64,000 bases of DNA from Chitinophaga sp. YR573 (GCF_900110995.1 NZ_FOJF01000003.1:744001-808000), one strand, 5' to 3'. Positions 33,423 to 41,924 are shown, numbered from the stretch's first letter. Translations and numbers: made by a program. The notes: generated by a model not told the origin, from the letters alone.

Positions 33423-35324
33423 ATGGCATATAAACATCTGAAACAATTCATTGATACACTCGAAAAGGCAGGAGAGCTGGTAAGGATCAAGACTTATGTT
33501 GATCCTAAGCTGGAAATAGCTGAGATTACAGACAGGGTAAGCAAATCACCCCATGGTGGTAAAGCATTGCTTTTTGAAAATACAGGGTACGATTTCCCGG
33601 TATTAATCAACTCAATGGGCAGCTACAAACGTATGTGCCTGGCATTGGGCGTAAAAGAGCTGGATGATGTAGCCCGTGAAATAGAAGACCTTTTTAAAAT
33701 GCTGTCTAAACCCAAGGAAGGGATACTGGATAAACTCTCCATGTTACCTAAACTGGGCCAGTTTGCTTCCTGGATGCCTAAAGTGGTTAGTGGCAAAGGT
33801 AGCTGTCAGGAAGTTGTGATGACAGACCCCGACCTCAGCAAATTACCTGTATTGACGTGCTGGCCTAAAGATGGCGGTCCGTTCATCACTTTACCTGTTA
33901 TTCATACCAAAGATCCGAATACCGGTACCCGCAATGTAGGGATGTACCGCATGCAGGTGTTTGATAATAAGATGACCGGTATGCACTGGCATAAACATAA
34001 AGTATCTGCCAAACACTTCATGGAATATAAAAAGCTGAAGAAGCGTATGCCGGTAGCCGTTATCTTAGGCGGTGATCCTGTATATACCTATTCCGCTACC
34101 GCTCCTTTACCTGAAAACGTAGATGAGTACATGCTGGCAGGTTTCCTGCGCAAGCAGAAAGTAGAGCTGGTAAAGTGTATTTCACAGCCGGAACTGGAAG
34201 TACCTGCCGATGCAGACTTTGTAATAGAAGGTTATGTGGAACCGGATGAAGAACTGATATGGGAAGGACCTTTCGGAGATCATACAGGGTATTATTCTCT
34301 GGCCGACTGGTACCCACGTTTCCATGTGACTGCTATCACTCACCGCAAAGATGCTGTTTACCCCTCTACTATAGTGGGTATCCCGCCACAGGAAGATGCC
34401 TGGATAGGGAAGGCGACAGAAAGGATTTTCCTGGCGCCTATTAAAATGACACTGGTACCTGAAATCATAGATATGGAAATGCCGGTAGAAGGGGTGTTCC
34501 ATAACCTGGTGATCGCCCAGATCAAGAAGGATTATGCGGGGCAGGCCCAGAAGGTGATGAATGCTATGTGGGGGGCCGGACAAATGATGTTCAACAAGAT
34601 CCTGGCAGTGACAGATGAAGGGGCTAATATTCACGACTACAAACAGTTAGCACAATACATGTTCCGTCATCTGAACCCGGCTACGGATATTTACTTTAGC
34701 CAGGGACCTATGGATGTGCTGGACCATTCCTGCTCTAAAATGGGTTTTGGCGGTAAGATGTGTATTGATGGTACGCGTAAATATGAAGAGGAGATTGAAG
34801 GTGAATTACTTACTACGATTAATAAGATTAGCGTAGCAGAGATCATACAGCGTTTCAGGGAGATCAAAGGGATCAATGATTCCCTGTTGAAAGATGATAT
34901 TCCCTGTGTGCTGATAGCTGTAGAAAAGACCCGCCCTTTCCATATTAAAGAACTGAATGAACAGCTTTATAATCTGCCGGAAATGGCAGGTGTCAAGATG
35001 GTTCTTTATGTAGAGCATACCGTAGATGTAAGCGATCTGGCTTCTGCCTTATGGCGTTTCTGCAATAACCTGGACCCCCGTCGTGATAATTTTGTAATAA
35101 GGCAGGGTAAAACCATGGCAGGTATTGGTTTGGATGGCACACAGAAAACCCGCTTACTGGATAACTTCGAACGCGACTGGCCCAATATCATCGTAGCTGA
35201 TGATGCTACTATCCAAAAGATAGATGAGAAATGGGTATCACTCAACATCGGACCTTTTATCGCTTCCCCTTCACATAAATATAAACAACAGATGTATGGT
35301 GAGGAAGCTATTGTACAGCAGTAG
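33423..35324 (+). CDS. UbiD-family decarboxylase
   Basis: This protein of 633 residues is a UbiD-family (de)carboxylase that uses prenylated FMN. Family features include GTRNVGMYRMQVFDNKMTGMHWHKHK, the EPDEELIWEGPFGDHTGYYS segment with the metal/cofactor Glu, and the MWGAGQMMFNKI helix. It is longer than E. coli UbiD (about 500) and resembles the menaquinone-pathway decarboxylases found in Bacteroidota; which aromatic acid it uses is not decided by the sequence. The ATG at 33423 is preferred over 33369, which lies within the promoter hairpin. Confidence 0.88.
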   Translation: MAYKHLKQFIDTLEKAGELVRIKTYVDPKLEIAEITDRVSKSPHGGKALLFENTGYDFPVLINSMGSYKRMCLALGVKELDDVAREIEDLFKMLSKPKEGILDKLSMLPKLGQFASWMPKVVSGKGSCQEVVMTDPDLSKLPVLTCWPKDGGPFITLPVIHTKDPNTGTRNVGMYRMQVFDNKMTGMHWHKHKVSAKHFMEYKKLKKRMPVAVILGGDPVYTYSATAPLPENVDEYMLAGFLRKQKVELVKCISQPELEVPADADFVIEGYVEPDEELIWEGPFGDHTGYYSLADWYPRFHVTAITHRKDAVYPSTIVGIPPQEDAWIGKATERIFLAPIKMTLVPEIIDMEMPVEGVFHNLVIAQIKKDYAGQAQKVMNAMWGAGQMMFNKILAVTDEGANIHDYKQLAQYMFRHLNPATDIYFSQGPMDVLDHSCSKMGFGGKMCIDGTRKYEEEIEGELLTTINKISVAEIIQRFREIKGINDSLLKDDIPCVLIAVEKTRPFHIKELNEQLYNLPEMAGVKMVLYVEHTVDVSDLASALWRFCNNLDPRRDNFVIRQGKTMAGIGLDGTQKTRLLDNFERDWPNIIVADDATIQKIDEKWVSLNIGPFIASPSHKYKQQMYGEEAIVQQ

Positions 35325-35775
35325 TCTGCTGCTGATAACATGCCTGCACGTTCATGCGCAGGTAACCAATGCCGATTTTCATTTCCTGGACCGTATGGAG
35401 GGTAAGTGGCTGATGCGTGCGAAACATAGCACGTTCAGGGAGAACTGGGTGAAGGTAAATGATGATGCATGGCAGGGTACCAGCTGGCGTATTGTTGACA
35501 AGGATAGTGTGAAGCAGGATGAAATGAAATTGTTACGTACTCCGGAAGGGCTCTTTTATACGATTGCTGCTGTGAAAGACCCTCAGACAGGACAACCTTT
35601 GCGGTTTAAGATACGCGTATTGAAAACGGTGGGATTTGTGGCAGAGAACCTGGATAGTCCTTATCCGCAGAAGATCACTTACCGATGGAAAGATGACCGG
35701 CATATGGATGCGCATTTTGAGGGGAAACAGGAAAAAACATTTAGTGAGATTATCTTACAGTATACAAGAGAATAA
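35296..35775 (+). CDS. Exported DUF6265-like protein
   Basis: This protein of 159 residues has a signal peptide (LLYSSSLLLITCLHVHAQ, cleavage after about 22). The mature part, beginning DFHFLDRMEGKWLM and containing ENWVKVNDDAWQGTSWRI, resembles DUF6265 lipocalin-like proteins. The start at 35296 overlaps the ubiD-like gene by 29 bases in another frame, so translation is likely coupled. A terminator follows. Role unknown; the family name is from memory and not searched. Confidence 0.72.
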   Translation: MVRKLLYSSSLLLITCLHVHAQVTNADFHFLDRMEGKWLMRAKHSTFRENWVKVNDDAWQGTSWRIVDKDSVKQDEMKLLRTPEGLFYTIAAVKDPQTGQPLRFKIRVLKTVGFVAENLDSPYPQKITYRWKDDRHMDAHFEGKQEKTFSEIILQYTRE

Positions 35776-35777
35776 GT

Positions 35778-35802
35778 AAAAGGCTCCGGAAGGGGCCTTT
35801 TT
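35778..35802 (+). terminator. Terminator after the ubiD-like operon
   Basis: AAAAGGCTCC pairs with GGGGCCTTTT (one G-T pair) with a GGAA loop and a T-run, two bases after the stop codon. Confidence 0.85.
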
Positions 35803-35829
35803 AATGCTCTGAACAGGTATTAATCGGCT

Positions 35830-35900
35830 ATTGAAGAGGTTCATCCTACGTTTATCCTACGTTAAAGACGTAGGATAAACGTAGGATAAACCTCTTCAAT
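35830..35900. repeat. 71-bp near-perfect palindrome
   Basis: Two 33-bp arms (35830-35862, 35868-35900) differ at one position and are separated by TAAAG. Each arm contains a short direct repeat of ATCCTACGT. It has no T-run, so it is not a terminator; it could be a mobile repeat, a protein-binding site or a cruciform. Confidence 0.88.
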
Positions 35901-35981
35901 ACCTGTTTTGTTCCTGTTCAATATCTGTTTCGTTACTGTTCTATTCCTCTTTGCGTAAATCAAATTCCCAAATCCATAAAT

Positions 35982-36010
35982 AAAAAAAGCAAAGCTGGTG
36001 TAGCTTTGCT
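35982..36010 (-). terminator. Terminator on the minus strand downstream of RF3
   Basis: AGCAAAGCT (35988-35996) pairs with AGCTTTGCT (36002-36010); on the minus strand the hairpin is followed by seven T. It is about 93 bases after the RF3 stop, leaving a long structured 3' UTR. Confidence 0.75.
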
Positions 36011-36102
36011 ATACGTTTTACATTTAAGACAGTCTGCAATTGTACTTCGAGTTGGTCGTACAATTCAAAATACGCCGCTCCTGATCTCAGAAGCGGCTTT
36101 TA

Positions 36103-37686
36103 TTATTTATGTATTTCAGAAGTGAAATGGAATTCTATTTCAGGATTGTTGGTACGTTCTGTATTTAAGTACCATTCAGACTGCGCCAGGTATACCAGGT
36201 GGCCATCTTTATCAGATACAATGTTCTGTCCCTTAAAACGGATAAAGTCTTCTATCTTCTGCTTATTGCCGGTAATCCAGCAGGCTTTATAGAAAGGAAG
36301 GGTGTTGAACTGGCAGGAAGCGCCATACTCCTGTAACAGGCGGTACTGGATTACTTCAAACTGCAGGTCGCCCACACAACCAATGATCTTACGGTTACCA
36401 CCATGCTGGGTAAATAACTGTGCTACCCCTTCATCTGTTAACTGTAAAAGACCTTTTTCCAGCTGTTTGGTTTTCATCGGGTCTTTATTGATCACCTCTT
36501 TAAACAACTCCGGAGAGAAGCTGGGAACACCGGTGAAGTAAAAATCTTCTCCTTCAGTAAGAGTATCACCAATTTTAAAGTTACCGGTATCAAATAAACC
36601 TACCACATCACCCGGATAAGCATCATCTACTATATTCTTGTCACGGGCCAGGAAGCTGTATGGATTGCTGAAGCGTACTTCTTTATCCAGTCGTACGTGA
36701 TGGAAGAACTTATTCCTTTCAAAACGTCCGGAGCATACACGAAGGAAAGCGATACGGTCGCGGTGACGGGGATCTAAGTTCGCATGGATCTTAAAGATAA
36801 AACCGCTGAATTTATCTTCCTGTACATCTACCGGGCGGGTACTGGCTTCGCGGCTACGCGGAATGGGTGCGATTTCCACAAAGGTATCCAGCAGGTCTTT
36901 TACACCAAAGTTATTTACGGCGCTACCGAAGAAAACGGGAGCCATTTTACCCTGGAGGTATTCTGTGTTATCGAACGTATCATACACACCTTCAATCAGT
37001 TCCACGTCTGCACGTAACTGTGCAGCATCCTGTGTATTGAAATGTTCGTCTATATAAGAGCTGGAAAGGTCTGTAAGGGGAACGATATCATCATCCGTTG
37101 CTTTCTTGTTAGGGGCAAAGGAAACGAAGCTTTTATTATAGAGGTTATAAACGCCTTTGAAGTCTTTACCGCCGTTAATAGGCCAGCTGAGGGGACGCAC
37201 CTTGATATTCAGTTTTTCTTCCAGTTCGTCCAGGAGGTCGAAAGGGTTTTTACCGTCACGGTCCAGTTTATTGACGAATATGATCACCGGGGTATCACGC
37301 ATCCGGCATACATCCATCAGTTTACCGGTTTGTTCTTCCACCCCTTTCACACAGTCTATCACCAGCACAACGCTGTCCACAGCGGTGAGCGTACGGTAAG
37401 TATCCTCAGCAAAGTCCTTGTGACCAGGGGTATCCAGCAGGTTAACCAGCATATCCCTGTATTCGAAGGTCATTACGGAAGTAGCCACAGAGATACCACG
37501 CTGGCGCTCTATTTCCATAAAGTCGGACGTAGTATGCTTCTTGATCTTATTGGATTTTACCGCTCCGGCCGTTTGGATAGCGCCACCGAATAACAGAAAT
37601 TTTTCTGTAAGGGTGGTTTTACCGGCATCCGGGTGGGCTATAATGGCAAATGTCTTCCGTTTGTTGATTTCGCTTGCGTACTTCAT
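36103..37686 (-). CDS. prfC: Peptide chain release factor 3
   Basis: This protein of 527 residues is a translational GTPase that recycles RF1/RF2 from the ribosome. The G motifs are AHPDAGKTT (about 17-25), GISVATSVMTF (switch I), DTPGHKDF (switch II) and NKLDRD. The C-terminal part carries the RF3-specific LQFEVIQYRLLQEYGA. The start at 37686 (MKYASEINKRKTFAII) matches the family start better than the upstream ATG at 37713. It is divergent from a MacB-like permease gene. Confidence 0.95.
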   Translation of the reverse strand: MKYASEINKRKTFAIIAHPDAGKTTLTEKFLLFGGAIQTAGAVKSNKIKKHTTSDFMEIERQRGISVATSVMTFEYRDMLVNLLDTPGHKDFAEDTYRTLTAVDSVVLVIDCVKGVEEQTGKLMDVCRMRDTPVIIFVNKLDRDGKNPFDLLDELEEKLNIKVRPLSWPINGGKDFKGVYNLYNKSFVSFAPNKKATDDDIVPLTDLSSSYIDEHFNTQDAAQLRADVELIEGVYDTFDNTEYLQGKMAPVFFGSAVNNFGVKDLLDTFVEIAPIPRSREASTRPVDVQEDKFSGFIFKIHANLDPRHRDRIAFLRVCSGRFERNKFFHHVRLDKEVRFSNPYSFLARDKNIVDDAYPGDVVGLFDTGNFKIGDTLTEGEDFYFTGVPSFSPELFKEVINKDPMKTKQLEKGLLQLTDEGVAQLFTQHGGNRKIIGCVGDLQFEVIQYRLLQEYGASCQFNTLPFYKACWITGNKQKIEDFIRFKGQNIVSDKDGHLVYLAQSEWYLNTERTNNPEIEFHFTSEIHK

Positions 37687-37777
37687 ATTAGTTTGTACCA
37701 AAAATGTTTGCAAAGGTACTTAGAAAGAATGAGAAGAATGGTGAATATCATGATTAATCATTAATTTACATGTATCT

Positions 37778-39031
37778 ATGATAGCCACTATAAAAATATT
37801 ATGGAACAGCCTTAAAATGGCTTTACAGGAGTTGCGGGTTAACAAACTGCGTACCTTCCTGTCCCTCTTAGGTATAACCATCGGTATATTCTGCATTATT
37901 GCCGTTCTCACGGCTACTAACAGTCTGGAAAGCAATGTTCGTACTGACCTGGCAGCGCTGGGTGATGACGTGATATTTGTCCAGAAATGGCCCTGGGAAG
38001 GTGGGCCGGATGCGCCCTGGTGGAAATACATGAACAGGCCACTGCCTGAATACAAAGAGTTGAAATACATACAGGACAAGGTACATAGTGCCAGCGCGGC
38101 CGCATTTGCATTCTCTTCCAATAATAAGCGGATAGAATATGGGAATGATTATATGCAGGGGGTGGATTTTATGGCTGTTACGCAGGATTACGATAAAGTG
38201 CAGCAGATCTCCATTTCAGCGGGTCACTTCTTTATAGGCAAGGAAAACGATGGATCGGCCAACGTGGCCATCATTGGTGCTAACCTCTGGGAAGGATTGT
38301 TTGGCTCTGCGGAAGCAGCATTGGGCAAAACTGTCCGTATTGAAGGAAGGCCGACCAAGATCATAGGGGTGTTGAAAAAGAAAGGTTCCAGTATGCTGGA
38401 CATTGTCAGCTATGATAATATTGTAATAGTACCTTATAAATATGGGCGTACCATTGTGGATGAACGCCGGTATGCGGACCCTTATATCCTGGTAAAAACG
38501 GCTCCTACTTCTACCATGCCGGAAATGAAGGATGAGCTGAGGGGTATTATCCGGGCTGTTCACCGGTTGAGGCCTACAATGGAAGATAACTTCTCTCTTA
38601 ATGAGATTACCAGTGCTTCTGATGATCTGAATGGCGTATTTGCTGCTATCAATATGGGTGGCTTTTTCATCGCCTTTTTTGCGCTGGTGGTGGGAGGGTT
38701 TGGTATTGCCAATATCATGTTTGTAACGGTGAAAGAACGTACCAGTATTATCGGGCTTAAAAAAGCCATTGGCGCCAAACGCAGTGTGATTCTCATGGAA
38801 TTCCTCATGGAATCTATCCTGTTGTGTATCGTAGGTGGTGGAATAGGTTTGCTGCTGGTGTTCCTGGGGACCCTGGTAGCCAATAGTCTCAGTACTTTCG
38901 TGGTAACGCTCACACTTTCCAATATTATCCTCGGATTGACTATCTCTGCTTTTGTAGGGATGATAGCAGGGTTTATCCCGGCGTTTTCTGCTTCTAAATT
39001 AGACGCTGTGGTGGCAATCAGGAGTAACTAA
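37778..39031 (+). CDS. MacB/FtsX-like ABC transporter permease
   Basis: This protein of 417 residues has the MacB layout: one N-terminal helix (about 25-50, RTFLSLLGITIGIFCIIAVL), a large periplasmic domain (about 60-280) and three C-terminal helices in an FtsX domain (FGIANIMFVTVKERTSIIGLKKAIGAKR, about 310-340). Such permeases work by mechanotransmission, for export or envelope tasks, with an MacB-type ATPase; none is encoded next to it, so the ATPase must come from elsewhere. It is 18 bases upstream of tsaD. Confidence 0.88.
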   Translation: MIATIKILWNSLKMALQELRVNKLRTFLSLLGITIGIFCIIAVLTATNSLESNVRTDLAALGDDVIFVQKWPWEGGPDAPWWKYMNRPLPEYKELKYIQDKVHSASAAAFAFSSNNKRIEYGNDYMQGVDFMAVTQDYDKVQQISISAGHFFIGKENDGSANVAIIGANLWEGLFGSAEAALGKTVRIEGRPTKIIGVLKKKGSSMLDIVSYDNIVIVPYKYGRTIVDERRYADPYILVKTAPTSTMPEMKDELRGIIRAVHRLRPTMEDNFSLNEITSASDDLNGVFAAINMGGFFIAFFALVVGGFGIANIMFVTVKERTSIIGLKKAIGAKRSVILMEFLMESILLCIVGGGIGLLLVFLGTLVANSLSTFVVTLTLSNIILGLTISAFVGMIAGFIPAFSASKLDAVVAIRSN

Positions 39032-39036
39032 TTTCC

Positions 39037-39044
39037 TACCTTTG
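39037..39044 (+). promoter_or_regulatory. -7 element five bases before the tsaD start
   Basis: TACCTTTG followed by C is an exact TAnnTTTG match lying between the permease stop and the ATG at 39050; the RNA would start at or within a base or two of the start codon. Confidence 0.55.
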
Positions 39045-39049
39045 CGCCC

Positions 39050-40045
39050 ATGTCTGTAAAAATACTGGCCATAGAGTCTTCTTGTGATGATACCGGTGCG
39101 TCTGTGCTGGTGGATGGAAAAATATTATCCAATTGCATTGCCAACCAGACAGTGCATGAGCAATACGGAGGTGTAGTGCCTGAGCTGGCATCCCGTGCAC
39201 ACCAGGAGAATATTGTGCCTGTGGTGGATTTGGCGTTGAAAAAAGCTGGTGTTAGTAAAGAGGAGTTAAGCGCGATCGCTTTTACTCAGGCTCCTGGTTT
39301 GATGGGGTCTTTGCTGGTGGGTAGTTCTTTTGCTAAGTCCCTGGCAATGGCGCTGGATATTCCGCTGATAGCGGTGCATCATATGCAGGCACATGTGCTG
39401 GCTAATTTCATTGCAGAATCTAAACCTTCTTTTCCTTTTTTATGCCTTACTGTTTCTGGTGGGCATACCCAGATAGTTCGCTGTGATAGTCCGCTGCAGA
39501 TGAAAGTCATCGGCGAAACGCTGGATGATGCGGCGGGGGAAGCCTTTGATAAAAGCGCTAAATTATTGGGTTTGCCATATCCGGGTGGCCCGCTTATCGA
39601 TAAATATGCTGCTCAGGGTGATCCCAAAAGGTTCAAATTTCCGGAGCCGCAGATACCAGGGCTTAACTTCAGCTTCAGTGGTCTTAAAACATCTATACTT
39701 TACTTTATACAGTCGCAGGAACCTCAGTTTATACAGGATAACCTGGCAGATATCTGTGCCTCTATCCAGCAGCGTATTATCAGTATACTGATGAATAAAC
39801 TGGTAAAAGCATCTAAAGAAACCGGTATTAAAGAAATCGGTATAGCAGGAGGGGTGAGTGCAAATTCCGGTCTTAGGAAAGCATTAGAAGAGCAGGGTGC
39901 GAAATATGGCTGGAATACGTACATCCCGAAATTTGAATATTGTACGGATAATGCTGCGATGATCGCTATTACAGCATGGTACAAATACCAGGCAGGCGAG
40001 TTCGCAGGACTGGATGTTATTCCTGGTGCAAGAGCGGCTTTTTAA
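39050..40045 (+). CDS. tsaD: tRNA N6-adenosine threonylcarbamoyltransferase TsaD
   Basis: This protein of 331 residues transfers the threonylcarbamoyl group to A37 of ANN-decoding tRNAs. Motifs: ILAIESSCDDTGASV at the start, GVVPELASRAHQENI, the metal-binding HHMQAH (about 107-112), CLTVSGGHTQ, and GGVSANSGLR. It is nearly universal and essential in many bacteria. The neighbouring trmN6 gene, six bases downstream, also modifies A37, so this is a small tRNA-modification unit. Confidence 0.96.
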   Translation: MSVKILAIESSCDDTGASVLVDGKILSNCIANQTVHEQYGGVVPELASRAHQENIVPVVDLALKKAGVSKEELSAIAFTQAPGLMGSLLVGSSFAKSLAMALDIPLIAVHHMQAHVLANFIAESKPSFPFLCLTVSGGHTQIVRCDSPLQMKVIGETLDDAAGEAFDKSAKLLGLPYPGGPLIDKYAAQGDPKRFKFPEPQIPGLNFSFSGLKTSILYFIQSQEPQFIQDNLADICASIQQRIISILMNKLVKASKETGIKEIGIAGGVSANSGLRKALEEQGAKYGWNTYIPKFEYCTDNAAMIAITAWYKYQAGEFAGLDVIPGARAAF

Positions 40046-40051
40046 TCTCTT

Positions 40052-40774
40052 ATGGCAAACAACTATTTCCGTTTCAAAGAATTTACTGTGTATCAGGATG
40101 CCTGTGCTATGAAAGTATGCACAGATGCATGTATTCAGGGCGCTTATACAGCCCGTTATATACTGGAAAATAACCTGCCCTCTTCAGAGATTATGGATAT
40201 TGGTGCAGGTACCGGGTTATTGACTTTAATGCTGGCACAACAACTCCCGTCATCACATTTTACAGCTATTGAATTAGATACTGCCGCAGCGGGGCAGGCT
40301 ATTGATAACATTGCAGCTACTCCCTGGGTTAACAATATCAAAGTGATAAACGCAGATACACGGGAGCTACCTGTAGCCTTATACGATTTCATCATTACCA
40401 ATCCGCCATTTTACGAAACAGACCTGAAAAGCAATGACCAACTACGTAATCAGGCTATGCATGCTACTACTTTAAATTATACATCACTGTTAGAAGTAAT
40501 CACAAACCATCTAAAACCAGATGGTGTATTTTCCATATTACTCCCTTATCAACCCTTTACAGATTTTGCTGCAAAAGCCGCTGACGCAGGGTTTGATGTA
40601 CAGCAGATATTGCACATCAAACAAAGTGTACAACACGATTATTTCCGTTCTGTTGGTATTTTTAAGAAGAGAGAAGGAGTAACGAATATAGAGGAAATGG
40701 CTATCCGCGAAACAGGTAATATATATACTCCTGCATTCACAGATCTGTTAAAACCTTATTACCTCTATCTATGA
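40052..40774 (+). CDS. trmN6: tRNA1(Val) (adenine37-N6)-methyltransferase
   Basis: This protein of 240 residues is a class I methyltransferase with FRFKEFTVYQD (6-16) near the start, SAM motif DIGAGTGLLTL (49-59) and NPPF (117-120), the N6-adenine methylation signature. It matches YfiC/TrmN6, which methylates A37 of tRNA-Val. It follows tsaD closely. No terminator sits right after its stop; the promoter of the RNA candidate begins about 38 bases downstream. Confidence 0.88.
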   Translation: MANNYFRFKEFTVYQDACAMKVCTDACIQGAYTARYILENNLPSSEIMDIGAGTGLLTLMLAQQLPSSHFTAIELDTAAAGQAIDNIAATPWVNNIKVINADTRELPVALYDFIITNPPFYETDLKSNDQLRNQAMHATTLNYTSLLEVITNHLKPDGVFSILLPYQPFTDFAAKAADAGFDVQQILHIKQSVQHDYFRSVGIFKKREGVTNIEEMAIRETGNIYTPAFTDLLKPYYLYL

Positions 40775-40811
40775 AACAGATAGCTCAGTTGAAAAAAAAA
40801 TTGATAAAAAA

Positions 40812-40843
40812 TTTGGTAATATTTTTCCAGTGAATTAGATTTG
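40812..40843 (+). promoter_or_regulatory. Complete Bacteroidota promoter for the RNA candidate
   Basis: TTTG (40812-40815), 20 bases, then TAGATTTG (40836-40843): both elements and the spacing fit the known consensus. It is the best promoter in the window. Confidence 0.75.
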
Positions 40844-40847
40844 TGTT

Positions 40848-41032
40848 GTAGTTTTTAAAAACAGAAGAAAAAAGAAAACGCTCTAGAAGCACGTAGTTTT
40901 AAAAAACGGAAGAAAAAGAAAACGTTCATTTAGCTCTTGAAGCACGGAAGAAAGAAAAAAACGTAGTTTTAAAAAAAGAAAGAAAAAAAAGATAAGTTTT
41001 GAAAAAGGCCCGGGTTCTGCCCGGGCTTTTTT
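40848..41032 (+). ncRNA. Candidate small RNA with tandem purine-rich repeats
   Basis: A transcript of about 180 nt is predicted, from the promoter at 40812-40843 to the terminator at 41008-41032. It contains no ATG in any frame. Three copies of a unit starting GTAGTTTT and running into A- and G-rich sequence ending near AAAACG lie at 40848-40880, 40893-40924 and 40963-40991. Between them AGCTCTTGAAGCACG-like linkers repeat (40881-40892 and 40932-40946). The repeats are single-stranded in character, suiting protein capture as in CsrB-type sponge RNAs. That role is inference; existence of the transcript is well supported by its signals. Confidence 0.65.
41008..41032 (+). terminator. Rho-independent terminator of the RNA candidate
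   Basis: GCCCGGG (41008-41014) pairs with CCCGGGC (41020-41026), loop TTCTG, followed by six T. Confidence 0.9.
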
Positions 41033-41095
41033 CGTTGTTGTATTTGTTTTTATGTAGGAAATTATATTTATTAAAAATCAGAAAGTTTCACGATT

Positions 41096-41887
41096 ATGTA
41101 TCAATTACAAGCAGAGGAAAGAAAAAAAGCACCTCTTTTAGATTTTGCCTATCTGGGCAGAATTGATGAATTTTTAAAACGGCTTAGAGAGATGGCTATG
41201 ACTGAAAATTGGAATTATTTCAGGACTTATACTACGAGGCCATTGCCTATCCTTTACAATTATTTGAATCATACATTCATGAGATTAAAGGAACAGGGAA
41301 AAGTTATAGAAACATCTGGTTTTCATTGCTTTAATACTGGCCTGGTAACAGATCATCAACAGGAGATTTTTGCAGTTTTTAAAGAAAATGAGAAGGGAAT
41401 GCGTTTTATGAAATTTTGTACGGAAAGCGATAACACCATGAGTTATTATTCGTCCTTACCTGAAAGGGCTACCTATTTCACAAATCCGGCAGATTTGATT
41501 TTTGATAACAGATTAGATTTTAGGATAAAAATTGATCACATTATTGGCGATGAGGCTAATTTTAGTCGATTCCCGGTAGAGATACAACAACTTTCTCAAC
41601 ATCAGCTTATTAATACATTTAATGGTGCTTTAGAACATGCGAAAAAGAGAATTAACAGGAATTATAAGACTGCAATTCCTCAATTTTATAGAGGACAATA
41701 TGTTCCGCAGGGCCAGCTTCAATTACTTTTGCCACTCTGTTTGATCGAACCTCATCAGGCAGACTTAGCTCTTACTATTTATAAAGAAAATAATTTTTAT
41801 TCAGGACGAACATGTTTGACATTAGATATGGCCATTAATAATGCTCGTTTAATAGCAAAGCCGGATGATGAATGGCTTAAGCCATAA
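41096..41887 (+). CDS. DUF3825-domain protein
   Basis: This protein of 263 residues resembles DUF3825: LLDFAYLGRIDEFLKRLREMA at the start, then FNTGLVTDHQQEIFAVF (about 80-96), and the C-terminal QFYRGQYVPQGQLQLLLPL and GRTCLTLDMAINNARLI. It is soluble, with no signal peptide. The family is uncharacterised; some members are fused to RNA-binding modules as far as I recall. The gene is visibly more AT-rich than its neighbours, which hints at transfer. It lies 64 bases after the terminator of the repeat RNA, and no other gene shares its strand nearby. Confidence 0.75.
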   Translation: MYQLQAEERKKAPLLDFAYLGRIDEFLKRLREMAMTENWNYFRTYTTRPLPILYNYLNHTFMRLKEQGKVIETSGFHCFNTGLVTDHQQEIFAVFKENEKGMRFMKFCTESDNTMSYYSSLPERATYFTNPADLIFDNRLDFRIKIDHIIGDEANFSRFPVEIQQLSQHQLINTFNGALEHAKKRINRNYKTAIPQFYRGQYVPQGQLQLLLPLCLIEPHQADLALTIYKENNFYSGRTCLTLDMAINNARLIAKPDDEWLKP

Positions 41888-41924
41888 TGAAAAGACGATG
41901 ATTAACCCTGCGTTTTCTTTCTTT

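Larger units (their letters stand above)
35776..36102. other. Non-coding gap with five hairpins
   Basis: This 327-bp gap between convergent operons holds no supported gene. It contains a plus-strand terminator (35778-35802), a 71-bp palindrome (35830-35900), CTGTT-rich sequence (35901-35945), a minus-strand terminator (35982-36010), an inverted repeat AATTGTAC/GTACAATT (36038-36045, 36058-36065) and a hairpin GCCGCT/AGCGGC (36074-36097) right after the RF3 stop. Confidence 0.75.
40775..41095 (+). other. Non-coding gap holding the RNA candidate
   Basis: This 321-bp gap contains an A/T-rich lead (40775-40811), a full promoter (40812-40843), the repeat RNA (40848-41032, no ATG on the plus strand) and an AT-rich stretch (41033-41095) with a weaker box TATATTTA before the DUF3825 gene. 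Confidence 0.7.

Noticed and set aside
36038..36065. tRNA-like fold
   Set aside because: Only one 8-bp stem; no acceptor stem, T-loop or anticodon arm can be drawn.
37042..37593. 183-codon plus-strand frame opposite prfC
   Set aside because: Antisense of a universal gene with intact motifs; no independent support.
40848..40991. CRISPR-like array
   Set aside because: The repeats are imperfect, only three, purine-rich, without unique spacers of equal length and without cas genes.
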